Source: Pseudomonadota bacterium
GTDB lineage: Bacteria > Pseudomonadota > Gammaproteobacteria > Steroidobacterales > Steroidobacteraceae
NCBI GenBank assembly: GCA_021777555.1
Contig: JAJYDK010000009.1
Span: 1 to 64,000 of the forward strand
Reading direction: 5' to 3'
DNA: 64,000 nt
The notes below the pieces were generated by a model. It ran no database searches and was not told where the DNA came from. It saw only the letters and a list, made by a program, of their open reading frames with translations. How positions within the stretch are numbered: position 1 is the stretch's first letter; the number at the start of each line of letters is the position of its first letter. Both the position numbers and the translations under genes were made by a program. Positions 22,697-30,756 of the stretch are shown here, piece by piece.

Positions 22697-25547
22697 GCGC
22701 CGGATCGCGGGCGCGCGCCGAAGCCCCATGCTGTGAGCGCTCCTGCGAAGCCCGCTCGCGCCAGGCGTCCGCCTGGCTCACCCGTACCACCTGCACGGCG
22801 GTCACCTTGTACTCCGGGCAGTTGGTCGCCCAGTCGGAGTTCTCCGTGGTGACGATGTTCGCCTGGGTCTGGGGGAAATGGAACGTCGTGTAGATGACCC
22901 CGGGGGCGATGCGCTCGCTGATCCTCGCGCGCAGCACCGTCTCCCCCGAGCGGCTGGTCATTCCCACCCAGTCGCCATCGGCGATCCCGCGCACTTCGGC
23001 ATCGTGCGGATGGATCTCGAGCAGATCCTCCGTATGCCACCGCACGTTCTCCGTGCGGCGCGTCTGCGCCCCGACGTTGTACTGCGAAAGGATGCGTCCG
23101 GTGGTGAGGATCAGCGGGAACCGGCTGGTCACCCGCTCGCTGGTTGGCACGTACTCGGTGATGTAGAAGCGCCCTTTGCCGCGCACGAACTGATGCACGT
23201 GCATCGTCGGAGTGCCCTCGGGCGCCGCCTCGTTGCAGGGCCACTGGATGCTGCCGAGCCGGTCGAGCTTCTCGTAGGAGACGCCGGCGAAGGTCGGGGT
23301 CAGGCGGGCGATCTCGTCCATGATTTCCGAGGGATGCAGGTACCGCATCGGATAGCCCAGCGCGTTCGAGAGGAGCATGGTCACCTGCCAGTCCTCGTAG
23401 CCGGCGCGCGGCGGCATCACCTTGCGGACGCGGGAGATGCGCCGCTCGGCATTGGTGAAGGTACCGTCCTTCTCGAGGAACGATGACCCCGGCAGGAATA
23501 TGTGAGCGTACCGGGCGGTCTCGTTGAGGAACAGGTCCTGCACGATCACGCACTCCATCGCAGCCAGCGCGCTCGTGACATGGTGAGTGTTCGGATCGGA
23601 CTGCAGGATGTCCTCGCCCTGCACGTAGAGCGCGCGGAATGTGCCATCGAGCGCCGCCTCGAACATGTTCGGGATGCGCAGCCCCGGCTCCGGCTCGAGC
23701 TTCACGCCCCAGGCCTGCTCGAACTCGCCCCGCACCACCGGGTCCGACACGTGCCGGTATCCGGTGAACTCGTGCGGGAACGAGCCCATGTCGCACGATC
23801 CCTGGACATTGTTCTGGCCCCGCAGGGGGTTGACCCCGACGCCCTCGCGCCCGAGGTTCCCCGTGGCCATGGCGAGATTCGCGAGCGCCATGACCGCCGT
23901 CGATCCCTGGCTGTGCTCGGTCACGCCCAGACCGTAGTAGATCGCGCCGTTGCCGCCCGTGGCATACAGGCGCGCCGCGCGGCGCACCCACTCCGCGGGC
24001 ACTCCAGTCACTTCGGCCATGGCCTCCGGCGAGTGGCGCGCATCGGCCACGAAGGCCTTCCAACGCTGATAGGACGGAGCCTCGCAGCGCTCGGCGACGT
24101 AGTCCTCCTTGGTCAACCCCTCGGTCACGATCACGTGCGCGAGCGCATCGAGCATCGCGACGTTGGTGCCAGGCTTGAGCTGCAGGTGGATATCCGCAGC
24201 GATGTGAGGAGTGCGCACCAGGCTGATGGCGCGCGGGTCGACGACGATGAGTTTCGCGCCCTGGCGAATGCGCTGCTTCAGCTGTGAGCCGAACACCGGA
24301 TGGGCGTCGGTGGGATTGGCGCCGATCACCAGGATGACATCGGCCTCGTTCACCGAGGTGAACGCCTGCGTGCCGGCGGACTCTCCCAAGGTGCTCTTCA
24401 ATCCATATCCGGTCGGGGAATGGCACACACGCGCGCAGGTATCGACATTGTTGGTGCCGAACGCGGCGCGCACCAGCTTCTGCACCAGGAACGTCTCCTC
24501 GTTCGAGCAGCGCGAGGAGGTGATGCCGCCCACCGAATCGCGGCCGTATTTCCCCTGCACACGGCGGATCTCGCTCGCCGCGTAGCCGATCGCCTCCTCC
24601 CAGGACACCACGCGCCACTCATCGTGGATGCTCTTGCGCAGCATGGGCTTCAGCTGCCGCTCCGCATGGGTGGCATAGCCGTAGGCGAAGCGCCCCTTGA
24701 CGCAGGCGTGTCCGTGGTTGGCGTCACCGTCGCGGTTGGGCACCATGCGCACCACTTCGGTCGCCGCGCCGCTGCCGCGCACTTCGGCCTTGAAGCTACA
24801 GCCCACGCCGCAGTAGGCGCAGGTGGTGGTGATGGCGCGCTCGGCCTGACCGAGCCCGATGAGCGATTTCTCCGTGAGCGCAGCGGTCGGACAGGCCTCG
24901 ACGCAGGCGCCGCACGAGACGCACTCGGACTCGAGGAACGGCTCGTCCTGGCTCGCGGAGATCTTGGAGTCGAGGCCGCGGCCCTGCACCGTGAGAGCGA
25001 AGGTGCCCTGGATCTCCTCGCAGGCGCGCACGCAGCGCGAGCAGACGATGCAGTACTGCGAGTCGAACACGAAGTAAGGATTGCTGGCATCGGCCTGCGG
25101 CGGTCGCTGCCGGCCGGGCTCGTAGGTCGTGTGCGTGAGGCCCACCCGGGCGGCGACGCTCTCGAGCTCGCAGTGCCCTTTGGCCGGGGAATCCGCCCAC
25201 TCGGAGGGCTGATCCGAGAGATACAGGTCGAGAACGCCGCGGCGCAGCGCCTGGAGCTTCTCCGATTCCGTGCGGATCTTCATGCCCGCGGCGACGGTGG
25301 TCGTGCAGGATGCGGGGTAGCCCTTGCGCCCCTCGATTTCGACCAGGCACATGCGGCATGAGCCGAACGCCTTCAGGGAGTCGGTGGCGCAGAGCTTGGG
25401 CACCTCGGCCCCGGCGAGGGAGGCGGCCCGCATGATGGAGGTGCCCTCGGGCACCGTCACGCTGCGGCCGTCGATCTCCACCGTGACGGGCGCCGCCCCA
25501 TCGGGGGGCGCGGGGGTGCCTGAATCCCGGTAGTCAATCGCAAACAT
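22689..25547 (-). CDS. fdsA: NAD-dependent formate dehydrogenase subunit alpha (Mo/W-bis-PGD)
   Basis: This is the catalytic subunit, which oxidizes formate to CO2. An N-terminal [2Fe-2S] ferredoxin domain carries Cys53, 64, 67 and 81. Two [4Fe-4S] clusters follow (C166/169/172/176 and C209/212/215/219), then the molybdopterin domain's own [4Fe-4S] cluster (C243/246/250/282) and the catalytic Cys375-His376 in ARVCHSPTG (Cys, not selenocysteine). In related FdsA/NuoG-type proteins a His-Cys3 [4Fe-4S] site lies at about 111-126. Here the segment reads SDQPSEWADSPAKGHC, so His and two Cys are replaced by Gln113, Trp117 and Ser120, and only Cys126 remains. That cluster is therefore probably absent. 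GGAGG precedes the ATG. The length, 952 residues, is normal. Confidence 0.95.
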   Translation of the reverse strand: MFAIDYRDSGTPAPPDGAAPVTVEIDGRSVTVPEGTSIMRAASLAGAEVPKLCATDSLKAFGSCRMCLVEIEGRKGYPASCTTTVAAGMKIRTESEKLQALRRGVLDLYLSDQPSEWADSPAKGHCELESVAARVGLTHTTYEPGRQRPPQADASNPYFVFDSQYCIVCSRCVRACEEIQGTFALTVQGRGLDSKISASQDEPFLESECVSCGACVEACPTAALTEKSLIGLGQAERAITTTCAYCGVGCSFKAEVRGSGAATEVVRMVPNRDGDANHGHACVKGRFAYGYATHAERQLKPMLRKSIHDEWRVVSWEEAIGYAASEIRRVQGKYGRDSVGGITSSRCSNEETFLVQKLVRAAFGTNNVDTCARVCHSPTGYGLKSTLGESAGTQAFTSVNEADVILVIGANPTDAHPVFGSQLKQRIRQGAKLIVVDPRAISLVRTPHIAADIHLQLKPGTNVAMLDALAHVIVTEGLTKEDYVAERCEAPSYQRWKAFVADARHSPEAMAEVTGVPAEWVRRAARLYATGGNGAIYYGLGVTEHSQGSTAVMALANLAMATGNLGREGVGVNPLRGQNNVQGSCDMGSFPHEFTGYRHVSDPVVRGEFEQAWGVKLEPEPGLRIPNMFEAALDGTFRALYVQGEDILQSDPNTHHVTSALAAMECVIVQDLFLNETARYAHIFLPGSSFLEKDGTFTNAERRISRVRKVMPPRAGYEDWQVTMLLSNALGYPMRYLHPSEIMDEIARLTPTFAGVSYEKLDRLGSIQWPCNEAAPEGTPTMHVHQFVRGKGRFYITEYVPTSERVTSRFPLILTTGRILSQYNVGAQTRRTENVRWHTEDLLEIHPHDAEVRGIADGDWVGMTSRSGETVLRARISERIAPGVIYTTFHFPQTQANIVTTENSDWATNCPEYKVTAVQVVRVSQADAWRERASQERSQHGASARARDPAHA

Positions 25548-25573
25548 GTCTATCGCCTCCGGCGAAAGGTTCT

Positions 25574-25623
25574 ACGGGGTTTGCGCAGACCGCAAACCCC
25601 GCACACACAGCGGCGCGAAGCGC
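25574..25623 (-). repeat. Two perfect hairpins between fdsB and fdsA
   Basis: An 11-bp perfect inverted repeat (CGGGGTTTGCG / CGCAAACCCCG, 25574-25584 / 25590-25600) and a second short stem (GGCGC-GAA-GCGCC, 25611-25623) lie in the 94-bp gap between the fdsB stop and the fdsA start. They are inside an operon, so partial termination, mRNA processing or protection of the upstream message are the likely roles. No T-run is present. Confidence 0.65.
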
Positions 25624-25641
25624 CGGTAAGATTGCCCTTCG

Positions 25642-27195
25642 TCAACTCGATACCCTCGCGAGGAAATCCCCGCGGAAGTGCTTGAGCGCGCTCTGCACCG
25701 GGAACGGCGCCATGCCGCCGAGGCCGCACAGCGACCCCTGCACCATCACCTCGCACAATTCCTCGAGCCTCGCGACCTGCCGTTGCGGGTCCTCGCCCGC
25801 GAGAATCCGCTCGACGATCTCCACGCCGCGCGTCGAGCCGATCCGGCACGGCGTGCACTTGCCGCAGGACTCGATCGCGCAGAACTCCATCGCATAGCGC
25901 GCCATACGGGCCATGTCGACCGTGTCGTCGAAGGCGACGATCCCGCCGTGGCCCAGCATCGCGCCGATGCCGGCGAGGGCTTCATAGTCGATCAGCGTGT
26001 CGAATTGCGAGGCTGGCACGTAGGCCCCGAGCGGCCCACCGATCTGCACTGCGCGGATCGGGCGGCCCGATGCCGAGCCCCCGCCGTACTCGTAGAGGAG
26101 CTCGCGCAGGCTGAGGCCGAATGCCCGCTCGACGAGTCCGCCACGCTTGATGTTGCCGGCGAGTTGGATCGGCAGGGTGCCGCGCGACTTGCCGGCGCCG
26201 TAGCCGGCATAGAAGTCCGCGCCCTGATGCACGATGACCGGCACCGTCGCGAGCGTGACGACGTTGTTGACGATGGTCGGGCGGCCGAACAGTCCCTTGA
26301 CGGCCGGCAGCGGCGGACGCACGCGCACCTCGCCCCGCCGGCCCTCCAGGCTCTCGAGCATCGAGGTCTCTTCCCCGCAGATGTACGCCCCCGCGCCCAG
26401 GCGCACCTCGAGATCGAAGCGCTTGCCGCTGCCCATGACATCCGCGCCGAGACAGCGGGCCTCGTACGCGCGTGCGATGGCCTGCCTCAGGATCCGATGC
26501 GCGTGGGGATACTCGGCGCGCAGATAGATGTAGCCCTGGGTGGCGCCGGTGGCGATCCCGGCGATCGTCATGCCCTCGATGAGGCTGAGCGGATCACCCT
26601 CCATCAGCATCCGGTCGGCGAAGGTGCCCGAATCCCCCTCGTCGGCGTTGCAGGTCACGTATTTCTGTCCGGCGGGCTGCTCGAACACCGTCTTCCACTT
26701 GATGCCGGTCGGGAAAGCCGCTCCACCGCGCCCGCGCAGGCCCGATCGGGTGACCGTCTCGATGATCTCCCGGGGACTCACGGACAACGCACGCCGCAGG
26801 CCCTGGTAGCCGCCGCGCTCCATGTAGTCGGACACGCTGAGCGGATCGATGAGCCCGACCCGTGCGAAGGTCAGCCGTTGCTGACTGGCGAACCAGGGCA
26901 TGGCCTGCGCCTCGCCCTGTCGCAGCCGGTGGGCGGCGCCTTCGAGCCAGCCGGCCTCGAACAGGCCGGGCACATCGGCCGCGCTCACCGGGCCATAGGC
27001 GACCCGGCCGCGCGCGGTGGCCACTTCCACCAGCGGCTCGAGCCAGTAGGCCCCGCGCGAGCCATTGCGCACGACCTGCACGCCGACCTGCCGGCGCGCG
27101 GCCTCAGCAGCGATCGCGCGGCAGACGGCCTCGGCGCCAAGCGACAGCGCCCCGGCATCGGCGGGGACGTACACCAGTGTCTGCGCGGCCGTCAC
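25642..27195 (-). CDS. fdsB: NAD-dependent formate dehydrogenase subunit beta (FMN, NADH site)
   Basis: This is the diaphorase subunit, which passes electrons from formate to NAD+. The 517-residue protein has an N-terminal thioredoxin-like part (about 1-110). A NuoF-like domain follows with the glycine-rich FMN/NADH loop GLRGRGGAAFPTG and the block YVTCNADEGDSGTF, then the SLBB-type region. A C-terminal [4Fe-4S] site is formed by SCGKCTPCRIG plus the later Cys in GSLCGLGG. The start is GTG, overlapping the fdsG stop codon as GTGA. A longer frame upstream lies inside fdsG and is rejected. Confidence 0.95.
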   Translation of the reverse strand: MTAAQTLVYVPADAGALSLGAEAVCRAIAAEAARRQVGVQVVRNGSRGAYWLEPLVEVATARGRVAYGPVSAADVPGLFEAGWLEGAAHRLRQGEAQAMPWFASQQRLTFARVGLIDPLSVSDYMERGGYQGLRRALSVSPREIIETVTRSGLRGRGGAAFPTGIKWKTVFEQPAGQKYVTCNADEGDSGTFADRMLMEGDPLSLIEGMTIAGIATGATQGYIYLRAEYPHAHRILRQAIARAYEARCLGADVMGSGKRFDLEVRLGAGAYICGEETSMLESLEGRRGEVRVRPPLPAVKGLFGRPTIVNNVVTLATVPVIVHQGADFYAGYGAGKSRGTLPIQLAGNIKRGGLVERAFGLSLRELLYEYGGGSASGRPIRAVQIGGPLGAYVPASQFDTLIDYEALAGIGAMLGHGGIVAFDDTVDMARMARYAMEFCAIESCGKCTPCRIGSTRGVEIVERILAGEDPQRQVARLEELCEVMVQGSLCGLGGMAPFPVQSALKHFRGDFLARVSS

Positions 27196-27692
27196 GGGCC
27201 CTCCGGGGAATGCTCCAGGATGTGATCGGTCTCGGCGATGAGCGCATCGAAGCGCTCGGGCGTGACTCGGCCGTGCAGCTGCCCGTCGATCATCACCGCG
27301 GGCGAACAGGCGCAATTGCCCAGGCAATACACCGGCTCGAGCGAGAACCGCCCATCAGGAGTGCTTTCATGAAATTCCACGCCCAGCCGCTTTCGCGCGT
27401 GGTCGGCGAGCGCCTCGCCTCCCAGCGCCTGGCACGACTCGGCTCGGCACACCTGCACCACGTGCCTGCCGGGCTCAGCGCTGCGGAAGTAATGATAGAA
27501 CGTGACCACGCCGTGCACGTCGGCGCGGGAGAGATTCAAGCCCTCGGCCACCAGGGGAATCGCCTCCCGCGGCACGTAGCCGAGAGCTGCCTGGATGGCG
27601 TGCAGCACCTCGAGCAACGGCCCCGGGCGGCCTTTGAACTCCGCCACGATGCGCCCGACGACATCACGCTGTTCCGAAGAGAGCGTCTGCAT
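27192..27692 (-). CDS. fdsG: NAD-dependent formate dehydrogenase subunit gamma (NuoE-like)
   Basis: This is a small electron-transfer subunit of 166 residues with a thioredoxin-like [2Fe-2S] domain. The four ligands are Cys82, Cys87, Cys123 and Cys127 (VCRAESC and YCLGNC). The N-terminal helical part (LEVLHAIQAALGYVP) is typical of NuoE/FdsG proteins. It is the first gene of the fds cluster. A TATACT box ends nine bases before its ATG, so the message has almost no leader; GGCGG in that gap could serve as a weak ribosome site. Confidence 0.93.
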   Translation of the reverse strand: MQTLSSEQRDVVGRIVAEFKGRPGPLLEVLHAIQAALGYVPREAIPLVAEGLNLSRADVHGVVTFYHYFRSAEPGRHVVQVCRAESCQALGGEALADHARKRLGVEFHESTPDGRFSLEPVYCLGNCACSPAVMIDGQLHGRVTPERFDALIAETDHILEHSPEGP

Positions 27693-27836
27693 ACGACCGC
27701 CAGTATACGGCTTGCCGATGGCCGGCTCGCGGCACGGGCGGCCGATGGTCGCAATTGTTCAGGTACTGTTCGATTTTTGGCACGTGCACCGCCGCGCTCG
27801 GCCGGTGCCTGAAGCCCGGCCTGAGGAAACCCGCGC

Positions 27837-27855
27837 GCGGCGCATCGCGCGCCGC
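27837..27855 (-). terminator. Hairpin after fghA
   Basis: GCGGCGC-ATCGC-GCGCCGC forms a perfect 7-bp stem six bases past the fghA stop codon. GGGTTTCC follows on the minus strand. Together with the separate -10 before fdsG it suggests that fghA and fds are at least partly independent units. Confidence 0.5.
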
Positions 27856-27860
27856 CGGCA

Positions 27861-28721
27861 CTACCCCTTGAGGAGACCCGCGTGATGCCGAAGGTGCTCC
27901 TCGATGAAGCTCGAGATGCAGTAATAACCGTGGTCGTAGCCCTCGTGACGGCGCAGCGTCAGCCGCAGCCCCGACTTGCGGCATGCCTCCTCCAACAGGT
28001 GCGGATGCAGCTGCATCGGCAGGAACTGGTCGGCGAGTCCCTGGTCCACCAGGATCGGCGGGCGGCTGGCCGCATCCGTCACGGCGGCCGCGAGCTGGGT
28101 GGCATCGTAGGCGGCCCATTTGCCGCGATCGGGGCCGAGATAGCCGGTGAAGGCCTTCTCGCCCCAGGGACACTGGCTCGGGGCGCAGACCGGTGCGAAT
28201 GCCGATACCGAGCGATAGCGGTCTGGATTGCGCAGGGCGATCACGAGCGCGCCGTGACCGCCCATGGAATGGCCCAGGATGCCGGTACGGTCCGGGTCCG
28301 CGGGGAAATGCCCCTCGATGATCGAGCGCAGCTCCTGCGTGACATAGGTGTACATGCGATAGTGGCGCGACCAGGGCTCCTGCGTCGCATCGACGTAGAA
28401 CCCCGCTCCCACGCCGAAATCCCACGAGTCGCTCTCGCCCGGCAGGTTGAGCCCGCGTGGACTGGTGTCGGGGGTGACCAGCATCAATCCGAGCTCGGCC
28501 GCCACGCGCTGCGCGCCGGCCTTGATCATGAACGTCTCCTCGGTGCAGGTCAGGCCCGCCAGGCAGTAGAGCACGGGCACCCGCCCGCTCGTGGCGCGGG
28601 GCGGCGTGAACACCGCGAACCGCATGGGGCACGCGGTGCTGACGGCCTCGTGGCGGTAGAAGCCCACCGAGCCGCCGAAGCAACGGTGCTGACTGATGAC
28701 CTCGAAGGGTTGGGCGGCCAT
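27861..28721 (-). CDS. fghA: S-formylglutathione hydrolase
   Basis: The enzyme hydrolyses S-formylglutathione to formate and glutathione, the second step of glutathione-dependent formaldehyde oxidation. The 286-residue alpha/beta hydrolase has the nucleophile elbow GHSMGGHGA (Ser152), the oxyanion region YCLAGLTCTEETF, Asp in LVDQGLADQFLP and His in HEGYDHGYY. The length is normal for FghA/esterase D. The formate produced would feed the adjacent NAD-linked formate dehydrogenase. No glutathione-dependent formaldehyde dehydrogenase is in the window. A TATAAG -10 (28762-28757) and GAGAGG before the ATG define its own promoter and ribosome site. Confidence 0.93.
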   Translation of the reverse strand: MAAQPFEVISQHRCFGGSVGFYRHEAVSTACPMRFAVFTPPRATSGRVPVLYCLAGLTCTEETFMIKAGAQRVAAELGLMLVTPDTSPRGLNLPGESDSWDFGVGAGFYVDATQEPWSRHYRMYTYVTQELRSIIEGHFPADPDRTGILGHSMGGHGALVIALRNPDRYRSVSAFAPVCAPSQCPWGEKAFTGYLGPDRGKWAAYDATQLAAAVTDAASRPPILVDQGLADQFLPMQLHPHLLEEACRKSGLRLTLRRHEGYDHGYYCISSFIEEHLRHHAGLLKG

Positions 28722-28822
28722 GATGTTTCCTCTCCGTGCCTCACGCGGGGAGTCGACTTATACCGCGCGGTCAATCGGCAGTCATTGCCTCGCTCGGGTC
28801 CTTGCGGCAAGGCCGGGATTGT

Positions 28823-28853
28823 GCGCCGAGCGCGGCACAGGCGCGCTCGGCGC
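28823..28853 (-). terminator. Terminator hairpin after the efflux lipoprotein gene
   Basis: A perfect 12-bp stem (GCGCCGAGCGCG / CGCGCTCGGCGC) with a 7-nt loop lies 15 bp beyond the stop codon of the minus-strand outer-membrane efflux gene and upstream of the fghA promoter. Confidence 0.65.
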
Positions 28854-28867
28854 GGGGACCGCCGCGC

Positions 28868-30406
28868 TCAATCGCCCGCGGCGGAACCGCCGGCCGGGCG
28901 GGCGGGCGCGGTCGCCTGCCAGCCGCCCCCGAGCGCCTGATAGAGATGCACCAGGTCGGCCGACACGGCGGTGCGGGCCTGCGCGAGCGAGAGCTCCGAC
29001 TGCTGCTCGGTCCGCTCCGCATCGAGCACCGCGATGAAGCTGGACACTCCGCTCTGATAGCGCTGGCGGGCGAGACTCAAGGCGCTGCGGCTCGCCGTCA
29101 CGGCGGCCTGCAGGGACACCTGCCTCGCCTGGTCGGCTCCGTAGGCGGCCATGGCGTCCTCGACCTGGGTCAGCGCCGTCACGACGGTGCGTGCATAGAC
29201 GACCGCCGCCTCCTTGGCCTGCAACCGCTTGAGGTGGACCGTCGCGCGGATCCGCCCTCCCTCGAAGATCGGCAGGTTGATCTGCGGCCCGATGGCGCCG
29301 AAGCGACTGGCCGCCTGGATGAGCGAGCCGAATCGCTCCGCCTGGAACCCTCCCGCTGCCGTGAGCGTCACGCTCGGGAAGTACTCGGAGATCGCGATAC
29401 CGATCTGCTCGGTGGCGGCATGCAGTTGCGCCTCCGCTTCGCGGATATCCGGACGGCGGCGCAGCAGCTGCGAGGGGAGCCCGATCGGCACGACCGGCGG
29501 CACCGGCGGCACCGGGCGCGACTCGGCAAGCTCATGCCGCAAGGCTTCCGGGGGCTTGTCCATGAGCTCCCCCAATTGATTGATGTCGAGGGTGATCGCC
29601 TGCCGGACGAGCGGCAGCTGCGCGCGGGTCGTGTTGAACTCCGCCGAGGCGTTCTGGACGTCGAGGTCGGAGGTCAGCCCCGCCTTGTACCTGTCCTGCG
29701 TCAGCTTGAGGATGCCTCGCTCCGTGGCGAGGCTGCGCTGCAGAATGGACAGGCTCAGCTGCTCGCCGCGCAGGCTGATGTAGGTCTGCGCGACGGTGCT
29801 CACCATGGTCAGCAATACCTCGCGCGCGCTGTCCACCGCCGCCTGCGTGCGCGCATCGGCGGCCGCGATCCCACGCCGCGTGGCGCCAAACAGATCGAGT
29901 TCCCAGGAGGCCCCGAGACCGAGCTGGGCCTGGTTGTATGGGTTGGTGATGAGCGCGGCGAGAGCCGGATCGCCGCGCAGCGCGCCGGCGAAGCCGCCGC
30001 TGAACAGGACACCGTTCGGCGTGTTGGTGCTGATCCGCTGGCGCGCCCACGACGCGTTGGCCGAGAGACTCGGCCAGAGTCCCCCGAACAGCACCTGCGC
30101 CTCGGCCTGCGCCTCCTCGATGCGCAGCGCCGCCTGGCGCACATCGAGGTTCTGCGCGGCGGACTCGTCGACGAGGGAGGTGAGCTGCGGATCCTTGAAA
30201 TCCGACCACCAGGCGAGCGGCTGCGGCTCGCGCGCGCTCACGCGCGAGCGGCCCTCATGGCCATTGCGCTCGGCGGTCGCCGACCAGTGCGCGGGCACAT
30301 TGGGCTTGGGCTTCACGAAATTCGGGCCCACGGCGCAGCTCGAGACCAGCAGGGCGAGGGGAACGGCCGCCAGGGGCAGGGCCGATATCGAAAAAGCGCG
30401 AGGCAT
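28868..30406 (-). CDS. Outer-membrane efflux lipoprotein (TolC/OprM-like, NodT family)
   Basis: The 512-residue protein has a lipobox (LVSSC, Cys24), the NodT-type start CAVGPNFVKPKPNVPAHW and two outer-membrane-factor repeats (about 70-280 and 290-490) made of long helices with beta-strand inserts. It forms a trimeric channel from the outer membrane into the periplasm that drains an inner-membrane pump. No intact pump or adaptor gene is next to it. Upstream there is only the C-terminal remnant of an ABC-2 permease, so it may be orphaned or serve a pump encoded elsewhere. AGGGAA lies upstream of the ATG. Confidence 0.9.
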   Translation of the reverse strand: MPRAFSISALPLAAVPLALLVSSCAVGPNFVKPKPNVPAHWSATAERNGHEGRSRVSAREPQPLAWWSDFKDPQLTSLVDESAAQNLDVRQAALRIEEAQAEAQVLFGGLWPSLSANASWARQRISTNTPNGVLFSGGFAGALRGDPALAALITNPYNQAQLGLGASWELDLFGATRRGIAAADARTQAAVDSAREVLLTMVSTVAQTYISLRGEQLSLSILQRSLATERGILKLTQDRYKAGLTSDLDVQNASAEFNTTRAQLPLVRQAITLDINQLGELMDKPPEALRHELAESRPVPPVPPVVPIGLPSQLLRRRPDIREAEAQLHAATEQIGIAISEYFPSVTLTAAGGFQAERFGSLIQAASRFGAIGPQINLPIFEGGRIRATVHLKRLQAKEAAVVYARTVVTALTQVEDAMAAYGADQARQVSLQAAVTASRSALSLARQRYQSGVSSFIAVLDAERTEQQSELSLAQARTAVSADLVHLYQALGGGWQATAPARPAGGSAAGD

Positions 30407-30430
30407 ACGGGGTTCCCTATTCGGTGTCGA

Positions 30431-30613
30431 TCACTGCAAACGACGGCGGCACATCCGGGAGGCTGCGCTCCGGCCGCGCCCGACGGTCACCACGAGCGGG
30501 CGGATGTCCGGCCACGAGAGCGCGAGGGCCGTGCCCTGCAGACAAACCCGCTCCGCGATCGACATAGCGTAACGCAGCGGATTGACCAGCGTGAAGTATC
30601 GCAGCAGCGGGGC
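30431..30613 (-). pseudogene. C-terminal remnant of an ABC-2 type transporter permease
   Basis: The minus-strand frame that stops 24 bp before the efflux gene encodes about 60 residues resembling the end of YhhJ/YbhR-type ABC-2 permeases: RYFTLVNPLRYAMSIAERV, then LQGTALALSWPDIRPL, then a basic end RMCRRRLQ. The last membrane helix is degraded (VVTVGRGRSAASR is too polar). Nothing further upstream looks like a permease, ATPase or adaptor. In many genomes such permeases precede a NodT-type lipoprotein in one operon, so a deletion that removed most of the operon is likely. The call rests on pattern recognition of a short segment. Confidence 0.55.
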
Positions 30614-30756
30614 GGACGCCTCGTCTCTCTGAAGACAGATCCCCGGCGGCGCATCGAGCCGAGCCCCGGGCGGACCCTGCCGGGGGCCTGCCCTCGATGA
30701 CAGCCGGCCGTCGACCGGGGTACGATCACCGCACTTCAGTCCATGGACCGTCCGCC
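30614..30756. promoter_or_regulatory. Intergenic region between permease remnant and iclR-type gene
   Basis: Together with the remnant this makes about 350 bp without an intact gene. A TACGAT box (30721-30726) lies about 30 bp before the chosen GTG of the regulator and may be its -10. I see no palindrome of the kind an IclR protein would bind, and no promoter that clearly serves the minus strand. Confidence 0.4.

Noticed and set aside
22878-25547. Possible selenocysteine at the FdsA active site
   Set aside because: The codon at residue 375 is a normal Cys codon and there is no in-frame TGA, so this is a Cys-type enzyme.
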